Source of the DNA: Yersinia rochesterensis
Lineage (GTDB): Bacteria; Pseudomonadota; Gammaproteobacteria; Enterobacterales; Enterobacteriaceae
Assembly: GCF_003600645.1 (NCBI RefSeq)
Contig: NZ_CP032482.1
Span: 3,472,001 to 3,536,000, forward strand
Length of the DNA: 64,000 nucleotides
Reading direction: 5' to 3'
Shown here in pieces: positions 21,527 to 31,147 of the stretch. The position numbers and the translations under genes are program-made. The notes below the pieces were generated by a model that saw only the letters and a list, made by a program, of their open reading frames with translations, was not told the DNA's origin and did not search any database. Every line of letters starts with the position of its first letter. Position 1 is the first letter of the stretch.

Positions 21527-21652
21527 ATGCCCTAAATAATTCGAGTTGCAGGAAGGCGGCAAGCGAGATAATCCCGACGAGCTTACTGTAGTAAGTGATT
21601 CGGGTTATTGAGTGTAGCCAACGCACATGCAGCTTGAAGTATGACGGGCATA
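21527..21652. repeat. ERIC element
   Basis: About 126 bp. Arms GCCCTAAATAATTCGAGTTG and CAGCTTGAAGTATGACGGGC flank the central palindrome AATCCCGACGAGCTTACTG..AGTAAGTGATTCGGGTT. Confidence 0.85.
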
Positions 21653-21747
21653 ATTGTATCAAGCGGTAAATAAATCAAGTAACAACCAAAGTGAGAAATA
21701 TCTTGATGCAAAAAGGGCTGGCGTTAATAGCAAAAGCTGACCTAAAA

Positions 21748-21779
21748 TAGACGTCCAGATGTTAATACATCCATCCATT
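21748..21779. promoter_or_regulatory. MetJ operator (met boxes) upstream of metK
   Basis: Four consecutive 8-bp met-box-like units (TAGACGTC, CAGATGTT, AATACATC, CATCCATT) resembling AGACGTCT. They lie just upstream of a TATAAT at 21805-21810. MetJ with S-adenosylmethionine represses metK in enterics; this site would provide product feedback. Confidence 0.75.
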
Positions 21780-21968
21780 TTAATTGCTAGAATGTCTGTG
21801 TCATTATAATTATGACGGACTTCTAAAGGGATAGACTGCTAAAGGCTTTGCCTAAAGAGGCGTTGTAAAGTGCAATACAGCGAAAAGCCCATACAAACCG
21901 CGGCTCTAGTTGCTTGACTTCAATGCTATGCAGTGACATTTCACTTGTATTCAAGGTAAAGAAAAACA

Positions 21969-23123
21969 ATGGCTAAACACCTATTTACGTCGGAATCAGT
22001 TTCCGAAGGACATCCTGACAAAGTTGCCGACCAGATTTCAGACGCTGTACTTGACGCAATTCTGGAGCAAGACCCAAAAGCACGTGTTGCCTGCGAGACC
22101 TATGTCAAAACGGGTATGGTATTAGTTGGCGGGGAAGTGACCACTAACGCGTGGGTAGATATCGAAGAAATTACCCGCCGTACTGTGCGCGAAATCGGTT
22201 ATGTCAATTCTGAGATGGGTTTTGATGCTAATTCTTGTGCTGTCTTGAGTGCAATCGGTAAACAATCTCCTGATATTAATCAGGGAGTTGACCGTGCTGA
22301 TCCACTGGAGCAAGGTGCGGGTGACCAAGGTTTGATGTTTGGCTACGCCACCAACGAAACCAGCGTCTTGATGCCAGCACCCATTACTTATGCTCACCGT
22401 TTGGTCGAGCGCCAGGCTGCAGTGCGTAAAGATGGTACTTTGCCATGGTTGCGCCCGGATGCGAAAAGCCAGATTACCTTCCAATATGACGATGGAAAAA
22501 TTATCGGTATTGATGCGGTTGTTCTGTCAACTCAGCATTCAGAAGATATTAGCCTGACGGATTTACAAGAAGCGGTGATGGAAGAAATCATCAAGCCGAT
22601 TCTGCCGGCCGAGTGGCTCAATGCTGCCACTAAATATCATATTAACCCAACAGGCCGTTTTGTTATCGGTGGCCCAATGGGTGACTGTGGTCTGACTGGC
22701 CGTAAAATTATCGTTGATACCTACGGCGGTATGGCACGTCATGGTGGCGGTGCATTTTCGGGTAAAGACCCATCCAAAGTTGACCGTTCTGCCGCTTATG
22801 CTGCTCGTTATGTGGCAAAAAATATCGTCGCGGCTGGCTTGGCTGACCGTTGCGAGATTCAGGTTTCTTACGCTATCGGTGTGGCAGAGCCGACTTCCAT
22901 CATGGTGGAAACATTTGGTACCGGGAAGATCTCTGAAGATAAATTGGTCACTTTGGTACGTGAGTTCTTTGAACTGCGCCCTTATGGCCTGATCCAAATG
23001 CTGGATCTACTGCACCCGATCTATCGCAAAACTGCCGCTTATGGTCACTTTGGCCGTGAAGAATTCCCTTGGGAAAAAACTGACAAAGCCGCGTTGTTGC
23101 GTGATGCTGCTGGCCTGAAATAA
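21969..23123 (+). CDS. metK: S-adenosylmethionine synthase
   Basis: Makes SAM from methionine and ATP. The 384-residue protein carries [14 protein letters not shown], the [13 protein letters not shown] signature and the P-loop-like [19 protein letters not shown]. The long leader (metJ boxes near 21750) suggests an extended 5' UTR. Its terminator downstream has been split by an IS element. Confidence 0.98.
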   Translation: MAKHLFTSESVSEGHPDKVADQISDAVLDAILEQDPKARVACETYVKTGMVLVGGEVTTNAWVDIEEITRRTVREIGYVNSEMGFDANSCAVLSAIGKQSPDINQGVDRADPLEQGAGDQGLMFGYATNETSVLMPAPITYAHRLVERQAAVRKDGTLPWLRPDAKSQITFQYDDGKIIGIDAVVLSTQHSEDISLTDLQEAVMEEIIKPILPAEWLNAATKYHINPTGRFVIGGPMGDCGLTGRKIIVDTYGGMARHGGGAFSGKDPSKVDRSAAYAARYVAKNIVAAGLADRCEIQVSYAIGVAEPTSIMVETFGTGKISEDKLVTLVREFFELRPYGLIQMLDLLHPIYRKTAAYGHFGREEFPWEKTDKAALLRDAAGLK

Positions 23124-23149
23124 GTTTAGGCCGATCAGTTCTCAATCGC

Positions 23150-23161
23150 AAAAACCCCGCC
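23150..23161 (+). terminator. Left arm of the metK terminator, separated by an IS
   Basis: AAAAACCCCGCC at 23150-23161 matches GGCGGGGTTTTTT at 24475-24487 on the far side of the IS element. Together they formed one rho-independent terminator serving metK and, in the other direction, the YedE-type genes. Confidence 0.8.
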
Positions 23162-23167
23162 GAAGCG

Positions 23168-24468
23168 CTGAGGGATCCCCACTAATTCAGCGCTAATAAA
23201 CCAACACCATACTTCGGTAGGTTTTGGCGAGGTGATTAAGAACTGCATCCAGTGCTGTTCGCGTTAAAATTAGCGGAGAGTGTCGCAAGATATTCTCCGC
23301 TAATGTCAGATAAGATATAACCCGTCGTGACTTAAGGCTGTTAGCCTGATACCTCAGATGTAACCCTTTATTTTCAGCATGATAGCCACGTAACCATAAT
23401 ACTGCCGTGCTTAACGTTGCCAGAAGACTTAACACCAGTATACGCCCCGCTGTGCGGCTGTGACTGGCGCGAAGCCCAAAGCCAAAACGTTCACTTTTCT
23501 CATCGCGAAAATTCTGCTCTATCTGCATCCTGCGACTGTATAACTTCATGACTTCACGTGGTTTAAACTCCTCTGTACTGCTAAAAATAAGCCACGGTTC
23601 TTTTGCTGCGGCGCGTCCGTCCCGCTCCTGCGAATAGCGAGATATCCGGCAACGGGCACGTTTATTCTGCCGCCCTTTGGGTTCCTTTTTATGCAGGTAA
23701 AAGTGACCATCACAGCGGGCATATTCTGCACGTGCGAGTGTCCCCGGCCCCAGATATTCAGGTTGGCCACTGGCCGATAATTCCTGCCGCCTGAACCAGT
23801 GCTCACCTTTTTTATCCAGCCGGAGCTGGATATTGCCTCTGACTCGCCCGATAAAATCCCAACCCAATGATTTAATATGGTGAAACCAGGCATTTTGAAA
23901 ACCGGCGTCAGTGACGATGAGTACCTTTTTATCAGGCGCAATAGCGGTGGCGATAGAATTCAGGAACTCTTTTTGTATCAATGCATTCTGTTGGTTATGC
24001 GAGGGAACAATTTGGCTCATTAACGGGATGGAACGACCATCACAAATCAGGCTGGCGCGTAAGACGTGGAATGCCTGTGAGGGATAACCACTCCAGTCAA
24101 CAGCAATAACACACCAGGGAAGTCGGCGCGTAAGTAACGAAGTAATATTACGAAATATCAGAGGGATGTCATGGTGAAGAGCCGTATTACCTAACAGCCG
24201 GTCAACCCGTTTTATCTTGTGTTTTACCTGAGCGGTTCCCGGCAGATGGCGTCCGATACTGGTCAGGGTCAGAGAAGCGCCACGCGTCAATGCAACGGTT
24301 GCATCAATCAGGGCATTTTGACGATATTGATGAAACGGGGCTAAAGCGCCCCGGAAAAAGTTCTGGCATACTTTACGGGCAGGCATAGAGTTGATCTCGC
24401 TGAATTGGTTGCACAATCAGTAGATCATATTTTCTCTATGCCTGTCCTTTTTTCTGGGGATTCACCAG
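23168..24468 (-). mobile_element. IS10-like element of the IS4 family, about 1.3 kb
   Basis: Ends are CTGAGGGATCCCCA on the left and, inverted, CTGGTGAATCCCCA on the right, 11 of 14 matching and very similar in form to IS10 ends. A Dam site GATC lies in the left end and further GATC sites lie near the transposase start, as in IS10. No clear 9-bp target duplication is seen (GCCGAAGCG left, CGCACTGGC right), so the ends may have decayed or recombined. Confidence 0.8.
23193..24416 (-). CDS. IS4-family (IS10-type) transposase
   Basis: 407 residues, close to the IS10 transposase length of about 402. DDE residues are visible as VDWSG, TDAGF and the Y(2)R(3)E(6)K signature YSRRMQIEQNFRDEK. Internal stretches such as HNIKR-like KHKIKRVDRLLGN resemble IS10 transposase. 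The frame is intact, so the element may still be active. Confidence 0.9.
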   Translation of the reverse strand: MCNQFSEINSMPARKVCQNFFRGALAPFHQYRQNALIDATVALTRGASLTLTSIGRHLPGTAQVKHKIKRVDRLLGNTALHHDIPLIFRNITSLLTRRLPWCVIAVDWSGYPSQAFHVLRASLICDGRSIPLMSQIVPSHNQQNALIQKEFLNSIATAIAPDKKVLIVTDAGFQNAWFHHIKSLGWDFIGRVRGNIQLRLDKKGEHWFRRQELSASGQPEYLGPGTLARAEYARCDGHFYLHKKEPKGRQNKRARCRISRYSQERDGRAAAKEPWLIFSSTEEFKPREVMKLYSRRMQIEQNFRDEKSERFGFGLRASHSRTAGRILVLSLLATLSTAVLWLRGYHAENKGLHLRYQANSLKSRRVISYLTLAENILRHSPLILTRTALDAVLNHLAKTYRSMVLVY

Positions 24469-24474
24469 CGCACT

Positions 24475-24487
24475 GGCGGGGTTTTTT
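24475..24487. terminator. Right arm of the split metK/YedE terminator
   Basis: GGCGGGGTTTTTTT lies 12 bases from the stop of the YedE-type gene at 24500. It is the partner of the arm at 23150-23161, displaced by 1.3 kb. Confidence 0.75.
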
Positions 24488-24499
24488 TATACTTTATTT

Positions 24500-24919
24500 T
24501 TATGATTGTCGGTAACGCTCAATCAAGCTAAATATCGCCATTCCTGCCACCATCGCGGCGGCAAAAATAACACCTTTGTATATGCCCGCCCCCAATAAAA
24601 CTAAAGCTGGCCCAGGGCATATCCCCGCCAGCCCCCAGCCAATACCAAATAACACACTACCGCCGATTAAACGGCGATCAATTCGCGTAGATGTTGGCAA
24701 TTGGAAAGGTTGTCCCAGCAAACTAGTTTTACGTTTTTTAGCCCAACCAAAACCTAATGTCGCGATAGCGACTGCGGCGGCCATCACCAGTGCTAGCGAA
24801 GGATCCCATGAGCCAGCAATGTCCAGAAAACCCAGCACCTTAGCTGGATTCGCCATACCTGCAACTATCAGCCCCAGGCCAAAAACCACCCCGGCAAGCA
24901 ATGAGAAAAGTAAATTCAT
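24500..24919 (-). CDS. YeeE/YedE-family membrane protein (C-terminal half type)
   Basis: 139 residues, about four membrane segments, with the YeeE/YedE signatures GLGLIVAGMANPAKVLGF and GIGWGLAGICPGPALVLLG. Families of this type carry thiosulfate or other sulfur compounds across the inner membrane; the conserved Cys in GICPGP is thought to relay sulfur. It follows its partner at 24936 after 16 bases. In some bacteria the two halves are one protein. Confidence 0.85.
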   Translation of the reverse strand: MNLLFSLLAGVVFGLGLIVAGMANPAKVLGFLDIAGSWDPSLALVMAAAVAIATLGFGWAKKRKTSLLGQPFQLPTSTRIDRRLIGGSVLFGIGWGLAGICPGPALVLLGAGIYKGVIFAAAMVAGMAIFSLIERYRQS

Positions 24920-24935
24920 ATTCCCTTCCTATCGA

Positions 24936-25367
24936 CTAAGCGAATAGATGGCGAACAAGCCATACAGTGACAAAACCCGCAAACATGAAACTCAGTGTCG
25001 CCAGCAATGAACGCGGTGAAAAACGCGCTAATCCGCAGACACCATGCCCGCTGGTGCAACCTGCACCATAGCGAGTGCCAATCCCGACCAATAATCCGGC
25101 CACGATCAGAACCGGCAAGCCCGCATCAATCTGAATCACCGGCAGAGCAGCAAAGAGAGAATAAATCACCGGAGCAGCAATCAAGCCGAGGGTGAAAGCA
25201 ACGCGCCAGGAAATATCCCCCGCTTTTGGCGGCAATAATCCGCCTAAAATGCCGCTAATACCGGCAATGCGGCCATTGCAAAGCCATAGGATTATTACGG
25301 CAATACCTAATAGCGCCCCACCCGCCAGTGCGCTGTAGGGGGTGAAATTAGCCCAATCTATCGTCAT
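24936..25367 (-). CDS. YeeE/YedE-family membrane protein (N-terminal half type)
   Basis: 143 residues, several membrane segments and the sulfur-relay-type GIGTRYGAGCTSGHGVCGLARFSPRS, with Cys residues in GAGCTSGHGVCG. It partners the 139-residue protein downstream and overlaps the ArsR gene upstream by 4 bases (ATGA). The group looks like a sulfide- or persulfide-responsive transport operon. Confidence 0.87.
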   Translation of the reverse strand: MTIDWANFTPYSALAGGALLGIAVIILWLCNGRIAGISGILGGLLPPKAGDISWRVAFTLGLIAAPVIYSLFAALPVIQIDAGLPVLIVAGLLVGIGTRYGAGCTSGHGVCGLARFSPRSLLATLSFMFAGFVTVWLVRHLFA

Positions 25368-25693
25368 GCGCCCTCCTTATCTTGTGGGCAATAAAGCTGA
25401 TACAGCAGCTCAAGCAGCGCCAATATCTTATTATCAGCGATTGAATAAAATATGCGCTTCCCCTCTCGGCGAGTGTTGACCAACCCATCACTGCGTAATA
25501 CACCGAGCTGTTGTGAGAGTGTCGGTTGGTGAATACCTAAGGCCTGTTCCAGTTCGCCGACCGCCTTTTCCCCCTGACTCAGTTGGCACAGCAATAGCAG
25601 CCGATCCTCATTCGCCAGTATTCGCAGCACGTCACAGGCTTGCCCTGCCGCGTACCTCATCAGATCCATACTGATCGTTTTATAGTTATTCAT
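25364..25693 (-). CDS. ArsR-family regulator, persulfide-sensor type
   Basis: 109-residue winged-helix repressor. The recognition helix region is HQPTLSQQLGVLRSDGLV. Two cysteines in positions typical of BigR/SqrR/YgaV sensors are visible: one in LLLLCQLSQGEK and one in YQLYCPQDK. These would form a polysulfide link when sulfide is high. The ATG at 25693 (MNNYKTISMDL) was chosen over an upstream GTG at 25708 because of an AGAG upstream. It heads the YedE operon. Confidence 0.85.
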   Translation of the reverse strand: MNNYKTISMDLMRYAAGQACDVLRILANEDRLLLLCQLSQGEKAVGELEQALGIHQPTLSQQLGVLRSDGLVNTRREGKRIFYSIADNKILALLELLYQLYCPQDKEGA

Positions 25694-25819
25694 ATGTATC
25701 TCTGGCACTTTGGAATCATTATATATTTTTATATTATATGTTTTTACATAATGATCGACTAAAAATAGTCCTATTGACCCGCTTGCATCTGACTATCTGC
25801 CGTTTTATTCTTCCGTAAT

Positions 25820-26338
25820 ATGAGTTCATTAAGAATCCCCATCGCGCTACAGCAAGCGGTTATGCGCTGTTTGCGCCATAAATTACAGCTGGCGAATCAG
25901 CATCTTGGCACCGACTATCCGGAGCCTAAAATCAATTATCATCAACGCGGTACTAGCGCGGGCAGCGCCTATCTACAATCCTTCGAAATCCGTTTAAATC
26001 CAGTATTATTGTTGGAAAATCAACAGGTTTTTATTGATGAAGTGGTACCTCACGAACTGGCGCATTTACTGGTTTATCGCCAATTTGGTCGGGTGGCTCC
26101 CCATGGTAAAGAATGGCGCTGGATGATGGAGCATGTGTTGCAAGTCCCGGCTAGCCGCACTCATCAGTTTGAAGTGACCTCGGTGCGCAGTCAGACTTTT
26201 AATTATCAGTGCAAATGCCAACGACATGCTTTAACCATTCGCCGCCACAATAAAGTACAGCGCGGTGAGAGCGAATACCGCTGCCGAGAGTGTGGTGAAA
26301 AACTGCAATTTATTGCGAAAAAAGCTGTTAGCAATTAA
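25820..26338 (+). CDS. sprT: SprT-family zinc metalloprotein
   Basis: 172 residues with the SprT-like metalloprotease motif [15 protein letters not shown] and a C-terminal zinc-ribbon ([14 protein letters not shown]). The physiological role in bacteria is not settled. It is placed before endA as in E. coli. Confidence 0.93.
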   Translation: MSSLRIPIALQQAVMRCLRHKLQLANQHLGTDYPEPKINYHQRGTSAGSAYLQSFEIRLNPVLLLENQQVFIDEVVPHELAHLLVYRQFGRVAPHGKEWRWMMEHVLQVPASRTHQFEVTSVRSQTFNYQCKCQRHALTIRRHNKVQRGESEYRCRECGEKLQFIAKKAVSN

Positions 26339-26427
26339 CGTTAATTGTTATAAAACAGCAAGTTAACTTGCCATATATAGCTATTCTCTATAATCTGCCT
26401 GTTTTTATCATTAGGCTGTTTTGAGAT

Positions 26428-27135
26428 ATGTTTCGCAAACTTCTATTCCTGTTGGTTTTATCCTCCCCACTGCTTGCGCTCCCCGGCTACAGCCAAAGTA
26501 TCAATAACTTTTCTCAGGCCAAAGCGGTTGCGGCAAAAATTAACCAGGATGCGCCCGGCAGTTTTTATTGTGGCTGCAAAATTGACTGGCAAGGCAAAAA
26601 AGGGGTTCCAGACCTGAAGAGTTGCGGCTATCAACCGCGGAAAAATGCCCAGCGCGCAGCACGGATTGAATGGGAGCATGTCGTCCCAGCTTGGCAATTT
26701 GGCCACCAACGCCAGTGCTGGCAGCAAGGCGGGCGCAAAAATTGCGCTAAAGATCCAGTCTATCGCCAGATAGAAACTGATTTGCATAACCTGCAACCCG
26801 CTATTGGCGAGGTGAATGGCGACCGCAACAACTTCATGTATTCCCAATGGAATGGCGGCAAAGGTCAATATGGCCAGTGTGACATGAAAGTCGACTTCAA
26901 AAATAAGCAGGCTGAACCCCCTGTACGCGCGCGCGGTGCCATTGCGCGGACTTACTTTTATATGCGCGACCACTATCAACTGCGGCTTTCCAGTCAGCAA
27001 AGCAAGCTGTTCGAGGTGTGGAATCGCCAATATCCGGTGACAAACTGGGAATGTCTGCGTGACGAGCGGGTGGCAAAAGCACAAGGGAATCATAACCCTT
27101 ATGTACAACAGGCTTGCCAGCAGCAAAAAGGCTAA
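26428..27135 (+). CDS. endA: Endonuclease I
   Basis: Periplasmic non-specific DNase. The 235 residues start with a signal peptide ([21 protein letters not shown]). The beta-beta-alpha-metal active site includes [13 protein letters not shown] and [12 protein letters not shown]. Conserved Cys pairs are present ([17 protein letters not shown]). Confidence 0.95.
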   Translation: MFRKLLFLLVLSSPLLALPGYSQSINNFSQAKAVAAKINQDAPGSFYCGCKIDWQGKKGVPDLKSCGYQPRKNAQRAARIEWEHVVPAWQFGHQRQCWQQGGRKNCAKDPVYRQIETDLHNLQPAIGEVNGDRNNFMYSQWNGGKGQYGQCDMKVDFKNKQAEPPVRARGAIARTYFYMRDHYQLRLSSQQSKLFEVWNRQYPVTNWECLRDERVAKAQGNHNPYVQQACQQQKG

Positions 27136-27180
27136 TCTAGTATACTGGTCAAAGTTTTCGTTTCAGGACTCAAACAACTC

Positions 27181-27912
27181 ATGCGCATACCTCGCATTTA
27201 TCACCCGCAACCTTTGCAGGCAAATACCGAATTGGCGCTCAGTGATGAAGCCGCCAATCATGTTGGCCGCGTGCTACGGATGACTGAAGGCCAAAGTCTG
27301 CAATTATTTGATGGCAGTAATCAGGTTTTTGCAGCTGAAATTATCCGCGCGGATAAAAAAAACCTGGTTGTCCGGTTAGCCGAAGGGCAGTTGGAAGACC
27401 GCGAATCCCCCTTAAATCTGCATTTGGGGCAGGTCATTTCCCGTGGGGAAAAGATGGAATTTACTGTCCAGAAATCGATTGAACTGGGTGTCGACGTGAT
27501 TACTCCGCTGTTTTCCGAGCGCTGCGGCGTTAAGCTGGATGGCGAACGTCTGGCGAAGAAAATTCAGCAGTGGCAGAAAATTGCTATTGCGGCTTGCGAG
27601 CAATGCGGGCGCAATAAAATCCCAGAAATCCGTGAGGCAATGCAGCTCACCGACTGGTGCGCGGAACAAGATGACAGTTTAAAACTCAATCTGCACCCGC
27701 GAGCTAGCAACAGCATTAATACCCTCCCCTCGTCACTCAACAAAGTGCGTTTATTGATTGGCCCGGAAGGCGGCCTTTCTGCCGATGAAATTGCCATGAC
27801 CTCGCGCCTTGGATTTACTGATATCCTGCTAGGGCCGCGAGTGCTGCGTACCGAAACTACCGCCCTTACCGCTATCACTGCTTTACAGGTGCGGTTTGGC
27901 GACCTGGGATAA
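27181..27912 (+). CDS. rsmE: 16S rRNA m3U1498 methyltransferase
   Basis: SPOUT-fold methyltransferase. 243 residues with N-terminal PUA-like part (RIPRIYHPQ) and the C-terminal knot motifs [12 protein letters not shown] and [16 protein letters not shown]. Order endA-rsmE-gshB is conserved. Confidence 0.95.
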   Translation: MRIPRIYHPQPLQANTELALSDEAANHVGRVLRMTEGQSLQLFDGSNQVFAAEIIRADKKNLVVRLAEGQLEDRESPLNLHLGQVISRGEKMEFTVQKSIELGVDVITPLFSERCGVKLDGERLAKKIQQWQKIAIAACEQCGRNKIPEIREAMQLTDWCAEQDDSLKLNLHPRASNSINTLPSSLNKVRLLIGPEGGLSADEIAMTSRLGFTDILLGPRVLRTETTALTAITALQVRFGDLG

Positions 27913-27937
27913 AATGAGTTCCCATTAGGAGAGAAGA

Positions 27938-28891
27938 ATGATCAAGCTCGGCATCGTCATGGACCCAATCTCGTCCATTAATATCAAGAAAGACTCCAGC
28001 TTCGCCATGCTGTTGGAAGCACAGCGCCGTGGTTGGGAACTGCATTACATGGAAATGGGCGACCTTTACCTGCGTGGTGGTGATGGCCGCGCGCGCACCC
28101 GCCTGCTAAGTGTGAAACAGGATAAAGATGACTGGTTCAGTTTTGGTGCTGAGCAAGACTTACCGCTGCATGACCTTGATGTCATTCTGATGCGTAAAGA
28201 CCCGCCGTTTGATACTGAATTCATCTACGCCACCTATATTTTGGAACGTGCGGAAGATAAAGGCACTCTGGTGGTAAATAAACCGCAGAGTTTACGCGAC
28301 TGTAACGAAAAGCTGTTTACCGCGTGGTTCCCGGATTTGACCCCCGATACACTGGTTAGCCGCAGCAAAGAGCATATCCGCAAGTTCCATCAGGAACACG
28401 GCGATATCATTTTGAAACCCTTGGATGGGATGGGCGGCACTTCAATATTCCGCGTGAAACAAGATGACCCGAACCTGTCGGTTATCATTGAAACTTTGAC
28501 CGAACTGGGTAGCAGATTCTGTATGGCGCAAAACTTCCTGCCCGCCATTAAAGATGGTGATAAGCGGGTGTTAGTCGTGGACGGCGAACCGGTGCCTTAC
28601 TGCCTGGCGCGTATCCCAGCACAAGGTGAAACTCGCGGTAATCTGGCGGCCGGTGGCCGTGGCGAAGCCCGCCCACTGAGTGAAAGTGATTGGGCAATTG
28701 CCCGTGCTGTAGCACCGACGCTGAAGAAAAAAGGCTTGATTTTTGTCGGGTTAGATATCATCGGCGACCGCCTAACTGAAATTAACGTCACCAGCCCGAC
28801 CTGCATTCGCGAAATTGAAGCCGCTTTCCCAGATGTTTCGATTACTGGCATGCTGATGGATGCAATCGAAGCTCGGTTAGCGAATAAATAA
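27938..28891 (+). CDS. gshB: Glutathione synthetase
   Basis: ATP-grasp enzyme joining gamma-glutamylcysteine and glycine. 317 residues. ATP-grasp landmarks are ILKPLDGMGGTSIFRV and INVTSPTCIREIE; GEPVPYCLARIP lies in the central domain. AGGAGAGAAG precedes the ATG. Confidence 0.97.
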   Translation: MIKLGIVMDPISSINIKKDSSFAMLLEAQRRGWELHYMEMGDLYLRGGDGRARTRLLSVKQDKDDWFSFGAEQDLPLHDLDVILMRKDPPFDTEFIYATYILERAEDKGTLVVNKPQSLRDCNEKLFTAWFPDLTPDTLVSRSKEHIRKFHQEHGDIILKPLDGMGGTSIFRVKQDDPNLSVIIETLTELGSRFCMAQNFLPAIKDGDKRVLVVDGEPVPYCLARIPAQGETRGNLAAGGRGEARPLSESDWAIARAVAPTLKKKGLIFVGLDIIGDRLTEINVTSPTCIREIEAAFPDVSITGMLMDAIEARLANK

Positions 28892-28895
28892 ACCC

Positions 28896-29018
28896 GATGC
28901 CCTCTCCCCAAAGTTATTGGAGGCGGCAAGAGAACAAACCCCGAATCACTTACTCGAGTATGTGATTCGGGTGCGTGAGCGTAGCCAACAACCCTGCGGC
29001 TTCAAGGACAAAGGGGGC
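28896..29018. repeat. ERIC element
   Basis: About 123 bp, diverged arms (CCCTCTCCCCAAAGTTATTGG, CTGCGGCTTCAAGGAC), central CCCGAATCACTTACTCG..GTGATTCGGG. It lies just after the gshB stop. Confidence 0.75.
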
Positions 29019-29093
29019 CCGTGACTTTATCCGCATTTATCCGCATACTGGCGGAGTTTTCCCCTTAACTCAGCGAACTCCCTATATAATATA

Positions 29094-29657
29094 ATGAATT
29101 TACAGCATCATTTTCTTATCGCTATGCCGTCACTTCAGGACCCGCAATTTATGCGATCAGTTATCTATATCTGTGAACATAATAAAGAGGGTGCGATGGG
29201 CTTGGTCATTAACAAGCCGATTGAACAGTTCACAGTAGAAACTGTGCTGAAAAAACTGAAGATCAACCCAACCCCACGAGATCCCTCCATTCGGCTGGAT
29301 AAACCAGTATTGGCGGGTGGCCCACTGGCGGAAGATCGCGGTTTTATCCTGCATTCGCCGCAGGAAGGTTTCGGCTCCAGTATTCCTATATCTCCAGATA
29401 CCATGATAACCACCTCTAAAGATGTGCTGGCGACATTTGGAACACCGGAACAGCCTAAAAATCTGCTGGTAGCACTGGGTTATGCGGGCTGGCAACAGGG
29501 GCAGTTGGAGCAAGAGCTGCTGGACAATGCCTGGCTGACCATTGAAGCAGACAGTAATATCCTGTTTAACACTCCGATCTCTGAACGCTGGCAAGCCGCG
29601 GCCAATAAACTGGGTATCAATATTTTTAATATTGCCCCGCAAGCAGGACACGCCTGA
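29094..29657 (+). CDS. yqgE: YqgE (UPF0301/DUF179)
   Basis: 187 residues; N-terminus [18 protein letters not shown] is the family hallmark. Function is unknown. It overlaps ruvX by one base (TGATG), so the two are co-translated. Confidence 0.93.
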   Translation: MNLQHHFLIAMPSLQDPQFMRSVIYICEHNKEGAMGLVINKPIEQFTVETVLKKLKINPTPRDPSIRLDKPVLAGGPLAEDRGFILHSPQEGFGSSIPISPDTMITTSKDVLATFGTPEQPKNLLVALGYAGWQQGQLEQELLDNAWLTIEADSNILFNTPISERWQAAANKLGINIFNIAPQAGHA

Positions 29658-30079
29658 TGGCTAATCGCACAATCGTCGCCTTTGATTTTGGTACTAAAAG
29701 TATCGGCGTTGCTATTGGTCAGGAAGTCACTGGCACCGCCAGAGCGCTGACATCTTTTAAAGCTCAGGACGGCACTCCGGACTGGCAAAAAGTCGAAAAA
29801 CTACTGAAGGAGTGGCAACCTGATTTAGTCGTCGTCGGGCTGCCATTGAATATGGATGGCACCGAACAACCACTCACGGCACGTGCGCGCAGGTTTGCCA
29901 ACCGCCTACATGGCCGTTTTGGTGTCCAGATTGCCTTACAGGATGAACGCCTTAGCACCGTCGAGGCGCGTGCCAATTTATTTGACAGTGGCGGTTATCG
30001 CGCACTGGACAAAGGCAGTGTCGACGCCGCCTCCGCGGTGATCATCCTGGAAAGTTGGTTTGATGAGCAAGCAGGCTGA
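29657..30079 (+). CDS. ruvX: RuvX/YqgF RNase H-like nuclease
   Basis: 140 residues with an RNase H fold: [14 protein letters not shown] gives the first catalytic Asp, [11 protein letters not shown] the next strand and DERLSTVEA another acidic site. The family takes part in pre-16S rRNA 5' end maturation and was proposed as a Holliday junction resolvase. The start overlaps the yqgE stop. Confidence 0.94.
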   Translation: MANRTIVAFDFGTKSIGVAIGQEVTGTARALTSFKAQDGTPDWQKVEKLLKEWQPDLVVVGLPLNMDGTEQPLTARARRFANRLHGRFGVQIALQDERLSTVEARANLFDSGGYRALDKGSVDAASAVIILESWFDEQAG

Positions 30080-30218
30080 ATACGTTTTTTGACATTATCC
30101 CCTGCTGTTTTCCACTATCCATTCCCGCTGCCTACCCCGACAAATCTGGTATAGCGTGGCACCCATCCCCGCACAATTGTATACTGGATGGATGCCAATC
30201 AGCGGCTCAAAATATTGC

Positions 30219-30239
30219 ACACCCTCGCGGGTGTTTTTT
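30219..30239 (+). terminator. Terminator-like hairpin 20 bases before aguB
   Basis: ACACCC-TCGC-GGGTGT followed by T6. Only 20 bases separate it from the aguB ATG. It may terminate the yqgE-ruvX transcript or act as an attenuator in the aguBA leader; the sequence does not decide. Confidence 0.75.
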
Positions 30240-30259
30240 ACATTTATTGAGGTTTTCTC

Positions 30260-31144
30260 ATGACAAAAGTAACTGTTGCTGCGACTCAAATGGCCTGTTC
30301 CTGGGACCTGCCTAAGAACATTGAAAATGCCGAGAAACTGGTACGTGATGCGCACGCCAAAGGCGCACAAATCATCCTTATTCAGGAGCTATTTGCCGCT
30401 CCTTATTTCTGCATCGACCAAAGCCCTGAGCACTATGCACTAGCCCAAGAGCTGGACAGTAGCCCGCTTATCAAACATTTTTCCAAGCTGGCGGCCGAGC
30501 TGGAAGTGGTATTGCCACTGAGTTTCTTTGAGAAAGCCAACAACGCATATTATAACTCGCTGGTCATGATTGATGCTGACGGCTCAGTGCTGGATGTGTA
30601 CCGCAAAACTCATATTCCTAATGGCCCTGCTTATCAAGAAAAACAATTCTTTATCCCCGGTGATACCGGTTTTAAAGTCTGGCAGACCCGCTACGCCAAA
30701 GTCGGTGTAGGTATCTGTTGGGATCAGTGGTTCCCGGAAACTGCCCGCAGTCTGGCATTACTGGGCGCGGAAATCATTTTCTACCCAACGGCCATTGGTT
30801 CTGAGCCAGCTTATCCTGACATCGACAGCCAGCCGCACTGGACTCGTGTTCAGCAGGGTCATGCCGCGGCAAACCTGGTGCCAGTGATTGCTTCTAACCG
30901 CATTGGTACTGAGAAAAGCAAATATATCGATGGTCTGGAAATGACTTTCTACGGATCCTCATTTATTGCAGACCAAACTGGTGCGCTGGTGGCGCAGGCA
31001 AATAAAACCGACGAAGCTGTTTTGGTGCATGAGTTCGATTTGCAAGAAATCGCCGCTCAACGCGCTTCATGGGGCTTGTTCCGCGATCGCCGCCCGGAAA
31101 TGTATCAGGCACTCGCCACTTCTGACGGCAAAACCCGGAGATAA
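30260..31144 (+). CDS. aguB: N-carbamoylputrescine amidase
   Basis: Nitrilase-superfamily enzyme converting N-carbamoylputrescine to putrescine, CO2 and ammonia. The Glu-Lys-Cys triad lies in LIQELFAAPYFC, VYRKTHIPNGP and VGICWDQWFPE. 294 residues. It is followed after 3 bases by aguA. Together with SpeA it forms the agmatine deiminase route. E. coli K-12 lacks this pair at this location. Confidence 0.95.
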   Translation: MTKVTVAATQMACSWDLPKNIENAEKLVRDAHAKGAQIILIQELFAAPYFCIDQSPEHYALAQELDSSPLIKHFSKLAAELEVVLPLSFFEKANNAYYNSLVMIDADGSVLDVYRKTHIPNGPAYQEKQFFIPGDTGFKVWQTRYAKVGVGICWDQWFPETARSLALLGAEIIFYPTAIGSEPAYPDIDSQPHWTRVQQGHAAANLVPVIASNRIGTEKSKYIDGLEMTFYGSSFIADQTGALVAQANKTDEAVLVHEFDLQEIAAQRASWGLFRDRRPEMYQALATSDGKTRR

Positions 31145-31147
31145 TTT

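Noticed and set aside
26458..27126. 222-codon minus-strand gene over endA
   Set aside because: It is the reverse shadow of endA, with no ribosome site or family match.
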